NCBI GenBank assembly: GCA_934434555.1
Contig: CAKRZX010000016.1
Location: 1 to 50,995 of the forward strand
Length of the DNA: 50,995 nt
From: an uncultured Clostridia bacterium
Lineage (GTDB): Bacteria; Bacillota; Clostridia; Christensenellales; QALW01
Direction: 5' to 3'
Positions within the stretch are counted from its first letter, which is position 1. Each line of letters starts with the position of its first letter. Position numbers and translations under genes: made by a program. The notes below the pieces were generated by a model. The model worked only from the letters and a program-made list of their open reading frames with translations, was not told the DNA's origin and did no database searches. Below are positions 1 to 5,626 of the stretch, in pieces.

Positions 1-111
1 TTACTCTCCAGAGCAGGTGCTTTTTCTATTGAAAGCAAAAACACCGCCTGCACCTGTTCCCGTTGCGGCTTTCCCAAAGGGACGGTGTATAAGGTCACAC
101 AGAAAAGGTAG
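1..111 (+). CDS. C-terminal end of an unidentified cysteine-rich protein (partial)
   Basis: Frame 1 is open from the first base to the TAG at 109-111 and encodes 36 residues that include the cysteine cluster CTCSRCG and end in KVTQKR. The start lies outside the window. The Cys-x-Cys-x-x-Cys spacing suggests a zinc-binding knuckle, but the piece is too short to name. It directly precedes an excisionase-like gene and an integrase, so it is probably a gene of the same integrated element. Confidence 0.5.
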   Translation, partial: LLSRAGAFSIESKNTACTCSRCGFPKGTVYKVTQKR

Positions 112-119
112 GTGTGGCT

Positions 120-326
120 ATGTATAACTTCAAAGAAATCTATCACACCGTCTTGAAAGAATATCCCGACATTATGACGGTGGAAGAAATGAGCAAAGCA
201 TTGGGTATCAGCTCAAAGACGGGATACAAACTCATCAAAGAAGGCGTTATCAAAAGCCGCAAGGTCGGCAGAGCCTACCGCATCGCAAAGGTGCATTTGT
301 TATCTTATCTGAAAGTAAATATGTAA
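120..326 (+). CDS. Excisionase-family helix-turn-helix protein (Xis-like)
   Basis: A 68-residue protein. Residues ~18-60 (MTVEEMSKALGISSKTGYKL, then a basic stretch ending RKVGRAYRIAK) match the winged helix-turn-helix of the excisionase/MerR-like family found beside integrases of Tn916/Tn1549-type conjugative elements. Known role of the family: binding the element ends and steering the integrase toward excision; inferred here. ATG at 120 is preferred because AGGTAGG lies 7-14 bases upstream; an in-frame GTG at 114 is possible. The integrase follows 105 bases downstream in the same direction. Confidence 0.8.
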   Translation: MYNFKEIYHTVLKEYPDIMTVEEMSKALGISSKTGYKLIKEGVIKSRKVGRAYRIAKVHLLSYLKVNM

Positions 327-341
327 ATTTCAAAATCGCAC

Positions 342-400
342 ATTGGACTACTTCATCGGCTGTATGGTAAAATATACTCGGTCAACGGCAGTAGTCCAAT
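342..400 (+). promoter_or_regulatory. Inverted repeat between xis-like gene and integrase
   Basis: ATTGGACTACT (342-352) and AGTAGTCCAAT (390-400) are a perfect 11-bp inverted repeat separated by 37 bp containing the A/T-rich run GGTAAAATATAC. The position just upstream of the integrase ribosome-binding site (AAGGAGG, 418-424) suggests a regulatory site or a transcript hairpin controlling integrase expression; function is inferred. Confidence 0.45.
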
Positions 401-431
401 TTGTGCTACATACGACAAAGGAGGTACTTTT

Positions 432-1610
432 ATGGTAGCAGGACATCTGCAAGAGAAAAATGGAACATATTATATGGTGTTAAGTTATAACACGACCGCA
501 GGAAAGCGGAAAACAAAATGGATCAGCACGAAGCTCCCCGTAAAGGGCAATAAGAAAAAGGCGGAAGAAATGCTTTACGAAACCCGTAAAACTTTCATAC
601 CGCCGGAGGAACCCGTTGAGGGCGTTCTTTCAAGTGAGATGCTTTTTACTGACTTTTTGAAGATGTGGCTTGCGGTTGCGAAAAGCACAATCAAGCTCAC
701 AACATATTCATCCTATGCCGGTATGGTTAATAGAACCATCATTCCATACTTTGAACCCTACAAATTCAAACTGACGGAGATTTCAGCGAAAGACATTCAG
801 CAATTCTACCTTGTTCAGCTTGAAAGGGTATCGGCAAACTCGGTAATTCATTATCACGCAGTAATTCATCGTGCGATGAAATACGCTGTGAGAACCGATT
901 TAATCTCTGTCAATCCCGTAGATAAGGTTGACCGTCCGAAGAAGAACACCTTTCAAGGCAGTTTTTACTCGGAGGACGAGATGCAAGATCTGTTTGAGGT
1001 TGCACGAGGTACAAAGTTGGAACTGCCTATCGTCTTGGCATCCTTTTACGGATTGCGCCGAAGCGAGGTTTTAGGACTGAAATGGAGTGCGATTGACTTT
1101 CAGCAAAACACCATCACCATCCAACACACGCTTACGGCTTGCCAAATCGACGGTAAACTCGTTGAGGTGGCATCGGATACTACCAAGACAAAATCCAGCC
1201 GCAGAACGCTCCCGCTGATACCACAGTTCAGAGATATGCTTCTGCAACGTTGGGAGATGCAGGAAGAATACAAGCGTGTGTGCGGAAGATGTTACAACAG
1301 AAAATATCTTGACTATATCTGCGTTGATGAAATGGGTAATATCATAAAACCCGATTATTTAACCGACTCTTTTTCAAAATTGCTTGCAAGACACGGTTTG
1401 CGACATATCCGTTTTCACGATCTGCGCCACACCTGCGCATCGTTACTGCTGAAGAACGGTGTACCAATGAAGCAAATCCAGGAATGGCTCGGTCACTCGG
1501 ATTTCAGTACGACGGCAAATATTTATGCTCACTTGGATTACAATTCCAAGCTGAACTCGGCTCAGGCAATGATGACCGGTATGAGTGCTGCTTTGATTAC
1601 CGTGGGGTAA
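432..1610 (+). CDS. int: Tyrosine site-specific integrase of an integrated element
   Basis: 392 residues, the usual size for Tn916/ICE-type integrases. The N-terminal ~60 residues resemble the AP2-like arm-binding domain, residues ~65-160 the SAM-like core-binding domain, and the C-terminal half the catalytic domain. Visible catalytic elements: Arg in GLRRSEVLGLKW, His-x-x-Arg in FHDLRHTCAS, His in LGHSDFSTT, and the Tyr nucleophile in ANIYAHLDY. The gene ends 45 bp from the 3' end of tRNA-Ser, the usual arrangement for a tRNA-targeting element. The rest of the element must therefore lie left of the window. A good ribosome-binding site (AAGGAGG) precedes the ATG. Confidence 0.95.
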   Translation: MVAGHLQEKNGTYYMVLSYNTTAGKRKTKWISTKLPVKGNKKKAEEMLYETRKTFIPPEEPVEGVLSSEMLFTDFLKMWLAVAKSTIKLTTYSSYAGMVNRTIIPYFEPYKFKLTEISAKDIQQFYLVQLERVSANSVIHYHAVIHRAMKYAVRTDLISVNPVDKVDRPKKNTFQGSFYSEDEMQDLFEVARGTKLELPIVLASFYGLRRSEVLGLKWSAIDFQQNTITIQHTLTACQIDGKLVEVASDTTKTKSSRRTLPLIPQFRDMLLQRWEMQEEYKRVCGRCYNRKYLDYICVDEMGNIIKPDYLTDSFSKLLARHGLRHIRFHDLRHTCASLLLKNGVPMKQIQEWLGHSDFSTTANIYAHLDYNSKLNSAQAMMTGMSAALITVG

Positions 1611-1617
1611 AAAATTA

Positions 1618-1648
1618 AGCCTGCAAGCGGCTAAAACGCTTGCAGGCT
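1618..1648 (+). terminator. Hairpin after the integrase gene
   Basis: AGCCTGCAAGCG (1618-1629) pairs perfectly with CGCTTGCAGGCT (1637-1648) around a 7-nt loop. It sits 7 bases after the int stop codon and just before the tRNA-Ser 3' end. There is no strong U-run on the plus strand, so it could alternatively be a recombination-related structure. Confidence 0.55.
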
Positions 1649-1655
1649 AACGGTC

Positions 1656-1746
1656 TGGCGGAGAGTTAGGGATTCGAACCCTAGGTTCCTTTTAAGGGAA
1701 CACATCATTTCGAGTGATGCACCTTCGACCTCTCGGACAACTCTCC
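1656..1746 (-). tRNA. tRNA-Ser(CGA)
   Basis: Read on the minus strand, 91 nt form a complete class II tRNA. The acceptor stem is GGAGAGT/ACTCTCC, the anticodon stem CATCA/TGATG holds loop CTCGAAA with anticodon CGA, the long variable arm is GTTCC/GGAAC, the T arm is TAGGG-TTCGAAT-CCCTA, the discriminator is G and CCA is encoded. The 3' end faces the integrase. The 5' half differs from the two truncated copies to its right except at the anticodon loop. Confidence 0.95.
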
Positions 1747-1830
1747 GTGCTATATTTCAAACCAACTTCTCAAATCTCAACCTTGGAAAATGGAGAGAAA
1801 AGTTGGAGAGAAAACTGATTGATGTATTTA

Positions 1831-1859
1831 ATTGTACTGCGAAAACCCCGATAAATCAA
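1831..1859 (-). promoter_or_regulatory. Sigma-A-like promoter for tRNA-Ser
   Basis: On the minus strand TTGATT (1859-1854), a 17-bp spacer and TACAAT (1836-1831), about 85 bp upstream of the mature 5' end of tRNA-Ser. It lies inside the spacer between the intact tRNA and the first truncated copy, so it may have arrived with the element. Confidence 0.5.
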
Positions 1860-1867
1860 GGGTTTTC
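1839..1867. repeat. Imperfect-palindrome motif, copy 1
   Basis: GAAAACCC and GGGTTTTC flank an 11-bp AT-rich centre that ends ATCAA. A related copy lies at 2030-2058 in the next spacer. Both sit 30-41 bp from the anticodon-loop core of a truncated tRNA-Ser, consistent with an arm-type integrase site at an element end (inference). Confidence 0.5.
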
Positions 1868-1896
1868 AAGGATGGCTTTCTAATGTGGCCTTTGGT

Positions 1897-1938
1897 TTTC
1901 GAGTCAGCCCCGTTATGACCACTTCGATACCTCTCCGT
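1897..1938 (-). pseudogene. Truncated tRNA-Ser 5' half, copy 1
   Basis: The minus strand reads as the 5' half of a serine tRNA: acceptor GGAGAGG, D arm, half of the anticodon stem and loop CTCGAAA. The sequence then stops resembling a tRNA and no 3' half follows. The 42 bases are identical to 2099-2140. It differs from the intact tRNA-Ser in the acceptor and D arm, so it is not a simple duplicate of that gene. Confidence 0.8.
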
Positions 1939-2029
1939 ATATGTTCACCCTCAAAAACGAGGGAAACAATCATTATTCAATTTTTTAGAAAACCCGTTAG
2001 ATAAGTCGGTCAGAAAAATCATCAACCGA

Positions 2030-2058
2030 GCGAAAACCCAACAAAATCAAGGCTTTTC
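2030..2058. repeat. Imperfect-palindrome motif, copy 2
   Basis: Counterpart of 1839-1867: starts GCGAAAACCC, then AAAATCAAGG and CTTTTC. The two spacers (1749-1896 and 1939-2098) otherwise share little, so this motif is the conserved part of what look like two related element ends. Confidence 0.45.
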
Positions 2059-2098
2059 GGCGGTTTTCGGTGGCACAACTACTCAAATGCGTACATGA

Positions 2099-2140
2099 TT
2101 TCGAGTCAGCCCCGTTATGACCACTTCGATACCTCTCCGT
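2099..2140 (-). pseudogene. Truncated tRNA-Ser 5' half, copy 2 (likely original chromosomal gene start)
   Basis: Identical over 42 bases to 1897-1938. This copy sits directly behind a near-perfect promoter with an ~11-nt leader, the arrangement expected of a native tRNA gene. It is broken off at the anticodon loop, so the tRNA cannot be completed from adjacent sequence. Confidence 0.75.
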
Positions 2141-2155
2141 TTATCCGACAGATAT

Positions 2156-2183
2156 ATTATACATAAAAAAAGAGATATGTCAA
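2156..2183 (-). promoter_or_regulatory. Consensus promoter in front of the truncated tRNA-Ser
   Basis: On the minus strand TTGACA (2183-2178), 16-bp spacer, TATAAT (2161-2156). Transcription would start near 2149 and run through both truncated copies toward the intact tRNA-Ser. Confidence 0.7.
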
Positions 2184-2210
2184 TTTGAATTTTGGCATAC
2201 CTCCGCTAAA

Positions 2211-3275
2211 TTACGAAAAAACTTTTGCCTTCACAAACGCCATATACGCATTCCAGTCGGCACGGCCGAGAAAGTGTATGCCGTCGCGCAGATGATAATG
2301 CACGCTGCCGGAAGAAAAAACGTCGCCGATTTTTGCCGCTTCTGTCGGTCCGACAAAGCCCGGTTTATTGTAAATTTTCGCCCAGGCATCGCCCGCAAAC
2401 ACGCAGGAAAGCTGCTCGGAATACTGGTCAGCCCAGTCGTCAAGATCTGCACTGCCAACGCCCAAAAAGCGGGGTGCGGAAAGAGCAAGCAGCATATGCT
2501 GGTCAAAGGGGCGGGTGTCGGGGTATTGAGCAAACTTTTTATAGTTCTCACAAAACCAATACGGGAAAACCGCGGTGATTCGGGCGATTGTTTCGCTTTC
2601 GCCGTGCTTTATGCGCTCGTATGCCGCGCCGCTGCAACCGGAGTCATTGGAAAACACAAAGTCGATTCTTTCGTCCTGTGCGCCGCACCAAAGCGCCGTT
2701 TTTCCAAGACGCGAATGTCCGATAACCGCAAGACGTTCCGTTTCGGGGAACGAAAGCAGAATATCCGCAACCCGGCTTGCGGCAAAAGCCCACATTCCTA
2801 TTTTGCCCCAGTCGGTACCGTCGTTTCTGCGCTCAAACATCGGCGCAATGCCGGAAGTAAATTCGTTGGCGTCGGCTGTGATATCGCCGTAGTAAAACTG
2901 CGCAATGCCGAATCCGTTATCGATAATTTCCTCTGCGGGAAAGTACATATCATAGGGTTCTGGACGGAAATTTATCAAAATAAACGTCAGGTGTTTTTTG
3001 TTTCCCGTGGGGTGAAAATAGTTTACCGGGAAAGTAAAATCACCCTTTTGTGTGGGAAAAGTGATTTCAAGCCTGTCAAGCACGCCGTGCCCCGACGCAC
3101 ATTTTGTATCGGTTGAAATCAGCTTATATGTTGTTTCGCCCTGCTTTTCGGGAGTAAAGCCGTATTCGTGCCTTGAAAGCAATTCAAGCATTTCAAGTCT
3201 GCGCTTTCGCCAGTCCTCTTCCGTTTTTACGGGCGAACCGTCAGCAAATTCAAATAAATCAGGTATGCCTTTCAT
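2211..3275 (-). CDS. CE15-like (glucuronoyl/acetylxylan) esterase, alpha/beta hydrolase
   Basis: 354 residues with an alpha/beta-hydrolase layout. The nucleophile elbow reads IGHSRLGKTALW, matching the Ser-Arg-x-Gly-Lys signature of CE15 glucuronoyl esterases, followed by the family-like stretch DERIDFVFSNDSGCSG. A C-terminal HYHLRDGIHFL could supply the catalytic His. Known role of the family: cleaving ester links between lignin and glucuronoxylan; the true substrate here is unknown. No signal peptide is visible, so it is probably cytoplasmic and acts on imported oligosaccharides. Preceded by a promoter-like region with a 9-bp tandem repeat (3295-3312). Confidence 0.75.
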   Translation of the reverse strand: MKGIPDLFEFADGSPVKTEEDWRKRRLEMLELLSRHEYGFTPEKQGETTYKLISTDTKCASGHGVLDRLEITFPTQKGDFTFPVNYFHPTGNKKHLTFILINFRPEPYDMYFPAEEIIDNGFGIAQFYYGDITADANEFTSGIAPMFERRNDGTDWGKIGMWAFAASRVADILLSFPETERLAVIGHSRLGKTALWCGAQDERIDFVFSNDSGCSGAAYERIKHGESETIARITAVFPYWFCENYKKFAQYPDTRPFDQHMLLALSAPRFLGVGSADLDDWADQYSEQLSCVFAGDAWAKIYNKPGFVGPTEAAKIGDVFSSGSVHYHLRDGIHFLGRADWNAYMAFVKAKVFS

Positions 3276-3294
3276 TCTTTCATGCTCCGTTCAG

Positions 3295-3312
3295 TGTGTA
3301 CAATGTGTACAA
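3295..3312. promoter_or_regulatory. Tandem 9-bp repeat upstream of the esterase gene
   Basis: TGTGTACAA occurs twice head to tail (3295-3303, 3304-3312), each containing the palindrome TGTACA. It lies between a TATTAT box (minus strand, 3322-3317) and the esterase start, where a repressor operator would sit. No regulator gene is adjacent. The remainder of 3313-3465 shows nothing else clear. Confidence 0.35.
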
Positions 3313-3465
3313 AGTATAATACCGATTTTATAATTACGCAATGTTCAAAAGGTAAGATTTTCATGCTTAAAAGTTATGCGCTTGATGCGGAAAGCGATTC
3401 TTTTCGCCGATATTCGGTTTCATCCTCCTTGAAATACACCCGTTAAGGGGATGCCCTCTTATCCC

Positions 3466-3918
3466 TCACCAGCCGATTTCGGGCAATCTGATTACGCCGT
3501 CGTCGGTGGGAGTGGGTGTGGCGTCCGGTGCGTTTGGTGCGGGCGTTGCGGTGTTTGCATTACCGTTGCTTCCGCCGTTTCCGTTTCCGCCGTTGTTAGT
3601 GCCGTTTCCGTTTCCGCCGTTATTAGTGCCGTTTCCGTTTCCGCCGTTATTAGTGCCGTTTCCGTTTCCGCCGTTGTTAGTGCCGTTTCCGCTTCCGCCG
3701 TTGTTAGTGCCGTTTCCGCTTCCGCTGTTATCGGGAGTGGTGAAATCGTCCTCTTCGGTTTCGATTCCCGTGGGCGTTGCGGGCGACTCGGTTACTTGCG
3801 CCGTAGGTTCGTTAGCGGGTGCGTTTGTGGGCTGAGTTGTGTTATCGTTCGGCTTTTTGCAGCCGGCAAACACGCAAAGAACACAAACGGTCAGGATACA
3901 GATAAAAATACGTTTCAT
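3466..3918 (-). CDS. Small lipoprotein with Gly/Asn repeat region
   Basis: 150 residues. The N-terminus MKRIFICILTVCVLCVFAGC is a type II signal peptide with Cys20 in the lipobox VFAGC. Then comes a Thr/Pro/Glu-rich spacer, five perfect or near-perfect 9-residue units (GNGTNNGGN/S) at ~66-115, and a Pro/Thr-rich tail. Composition suggests a flexible cell-surface linker without a folded domain; no function can be assigned. AAGGAGAG lies 7 bases before the ATG. Transcribed in the same direction as tyrS but 93 bp downstream. Confidence 0.8.
   Translation of the reverse strand: MKRIFICILTVCVLCVFAGCKKPNDNTTQPTNAPANEPTAQVTESPATPTGIETEEDDFTTPDNSGSGNGTNNGGSGNGTNNGGNGNGTNNGGNGNGTNNGGNGNGTNNGGNGNGGSNGNANTATPAPNAPDATPTPTDDGVIRLPEIGW
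3574..3730. repeat. 27-bp in-frame tandem repeat (five full copies plus partial)
   Basis: Unit GCCGTTTCCGTTTCCGCCGT followed by TRTTAGT recurs at 3574, 3601, 3628, 3655 and 3682, with a partial copy from 3709. Differences are single-base (TTTCCG versus CTTCCG, GTT versus ATT). It encodes the GNGTNNGGN repeat of the lipoprotein, and its copy number is likely to vary between strains. Confidence 0.9.
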
Positions 3919-4011
3919 TTTTACTCTCCTTAATTTATTATATATAGGTCTCGTAACCCTAAGGCGGGCACGTTTTTCCGTTCTGCCGCGCCGAATCGGG
4001 ACGTTGCCAAA

Positions 4012-5226
4012 TTATTTAAGTATTGCCTTGTGGAAAACCTTTTTGCCCTTGCGGATTTTTACTCCGTCTTTAAGCATTTCGGGCGTAAACAACATTTCAA
4101 CATCGCTTACTTTTTCATCGTTTACAAGAACGCCGCCCTGCTGAATAAGTCTGCGGGCTTCGCCCTTGCTTGAAACAAGGGAGCAGGCAAGCATAAGGTC
4201 AAGGATTCTTATGCCGTCGCCCACGTTTTCAAGTTCGGTGGCGGGCATATTTGCGTCGTCGCCCTTGCCGGAAAACAGCGCGCGGGAAACTTCCTGTGCC
4301 TTTTGCGCCTCTTCTTTTCCGTGAACCATATTTGTAAGTTCAAAGGCGAGAATTTCTTTCTTTTCGTTGATTCTTGAATCGTCCCAAGCGTCCATGGCTT
4401 CAATTTCGTCCATTGGCAGGAATGTAAGCATACGTATGCACTTTGATACGTCGGCGTCGTCAACGTTGCGCCAGTACTGATAGAACTCAAAAGGCGAGGT
4501 TTTGTTTGCGTCAAGCCAAACGGCGTTGCCGGCGGTCTTGCCCATTTTCTTGCCCTGTGAATCGGTAAGCAGAGTAATGGTCATGGCGTGGGCGTCTTTG
4601 CCCAGTTTGCGGCGGATAAGTTCGGTTCCGCCAAGCATATTGCTCCACTGGTCGTCACCGCCGAATTCCATATTGCAGCCCATATTTTTGAACATATAAT
4701 AAAAATCGTAGGACTGCATTATCATATAGTTGAATTCAAGGAACGAAAGACCCTTTTCCATACGCTGTTTGTAGCACTCGGCACGAAGCATATTGTTTAC
4801 CGAGAAGCACGCGCCAACCTCACGCAAAAGGTCAACGTAGTTGAGTTTAAGGAGCCAGTCGGCGTTGTTTAACATGGTCGCTTTGCCGGGTCCGAATTCG
4901 ATAAAACGCTCCATTTGTTTCTTAAAGCACGCCGCGTTATGGTCAATGTCTTCCTTTGTAAGCATTTTGCGCATATCGGTTCTGCCCGAGGGGTCGCCTA
5001 TCATCGTAGTTCCCCCGCCGATAAGGGCAATGGGCTTATTGCCCGCCATTTGCAGACGCTTCATTAAAGTAAGCGCCATAAAGTGACCCGCGGTAAGGCT
5101 GTCGGCAGTGCAGTCAAAACCTATATAAAACGTGGCTTTGCCGGCGTTAATCATTTCGCGAATTTCGTTTTCGTCGGTTACCTGCGCTATAAGTCCGCGG
5201 GCTTTAAGTTCTTCGTAAATTCCCAT
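4012..5226 (-). CDS. tyrS: Tyrosyl-tRNA synthetase
   Basis: 404 residues, normal for bacterial TyrS. The class I catalytic core opens with FYIGFDCTADSLTAGHFMAL, where the HIGH signature is represented by AGHF, and carries the KMSKS-type loop KKMGKT. The last ~65 residues form an S4 RNA-binding domain (LMLACSLVSSKGEARRLIQQ and beyond). It charges tRNA-Tyr in the cytoplasm. Expression is controlled by the T-box leader immediately upstream. A GGAGG ribosome-binding site precedes the ATG. Confidence 0.97.
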   Translation of the reverse strand: MGIYEELKARGLIAQVTDENEIREMINAGKATFYIGFDCTADSLTAGHFMALTLMKRLQMAGNKPIALIGGGTTMIGDPSGRTDMRKMLTKEDIDHNAACFKKQMERFIEFGPGKATMLNNADWLLKLNYVDLLREVGACFSVNNMLRAECYKQRMEKGLSFLEFNYMIMQSYDFYYMFKNMGCNMEFGGDDQWSNMLGGTELIRRKLGKDAHAMTITLLTDSQGKKMGKTAGNAVWLDANKTSPFEFYQYWRNVDDADVSKCIRMLTFLPMDEIEAMDAWDDSRINEKKEILAFELTNMVHGKEEAQKAQEVSRALFSGKGDDANMPATELENVGDGIRILDLMLACSLVSSKGEARRLIQQGGVLVNDEKVSDVEMLFTPEMLKDGVKIRKGKKVFHKAILK

Positions 5227-5227
5227 A

Positions 5228-5505
5228 AATCCTCCGAGAAAAAATAAAATCCCCGTCCGCGAAAGCCGCAGACAGAGGACGAACGGTCGGTCGTGTTACC
5301 ACCCCTGCTTCAAGCCTGTCTCACGGCAGACTCCTTAAAGTGCAAAGCACTCCGCGCTGTATCGGGCGCGCCCGCCTGCCCTACTTTTTGTTCAGGCAGA
5401 TGCTCGGGAGTGTATTCGCCGCAGCGCACTTGCGTTCTCACACCTGCCGAACGCTCTCTTAAAAGTTCTTTGCGGTTACTCTTTTCCGTCATCGCTTTAT
5501 TATGC
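5228..5505 (-). ncRNA. T-box leader (tyrosine specifier) of tyrS
   Basis: The minus-strand leader contains a T-box sequence variant (AGGGGTGGTAACACGACC, complement of ~5286-5308). Stem I has a specifier loop reading GAATACAC, with TAC (Tyr) at 5414-5412. A terminator hairpin with the arm GTCTGCGG-CTTT-CGCGGAC is followed by ATTTTATTTTTT just before the tyrS ribosome-binding site. Uncharged tRNA-Tyr would stabilise the antiterminator and switch on tyrS. The match between specifier and downstream gene supports the call. Confidence 0.9.
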
Positions 5506-5511
5506 ATATTG

Positions 5512-5540
5512 ATTTTATCATATTCCTTAAACAAAATCAA
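5512..5540 (-). promoter_or_regulatory. Promoter of the tyrS T-box transcript
   Basis: Minus strand TTGATT (5540-5535), 17-bp spacer, TAAAAT (5517-5512) preceded by TATGA. Transcription would begin near 5505, at the start of Stem I. Confidence 0.6.
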
Positions 5541-5626
5541 GTGCTTTTTTATGTTGATTTTTATCCCGAAAAATGGTAAAATAAGAATGCCATATTATTT
5601 TCGGCGCAAAAGGAGTTTTTGATTTT

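Noticed and set aside
1897..2140. Truncated tRNA-Ser copies as functional split or half tRNAs
   Set aside because: No matching 3' half follows either copy and the anticodon stem cannot close. Remnants of recombination explain them better, although a trans-acting 3' half outside the window cannot be excluded.
2274..3116. 280-codon plus-strand open frame
   Set aside because: It lies entirely antisense to the esterase gene, has arginine/cysteine-rich composition and no ribosome-binding site. The minus-strand frame has clear alpha/beta-hydrolase motifs.
3574..3730. Possible CRISPR-like array
   Set aside because: The 27-bp units are contiguous without spacers and in frame with a coding gene.
3451..3933. 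Plus-strand open frames across the 27-bp repeat (Val/Ser/Ala- or Pro/Phe-rich)
   Set aside because: Low-complexity shadows of the lipoprotein repeat; only the minus-strand frame has a lipobox and ribosome-binding site.
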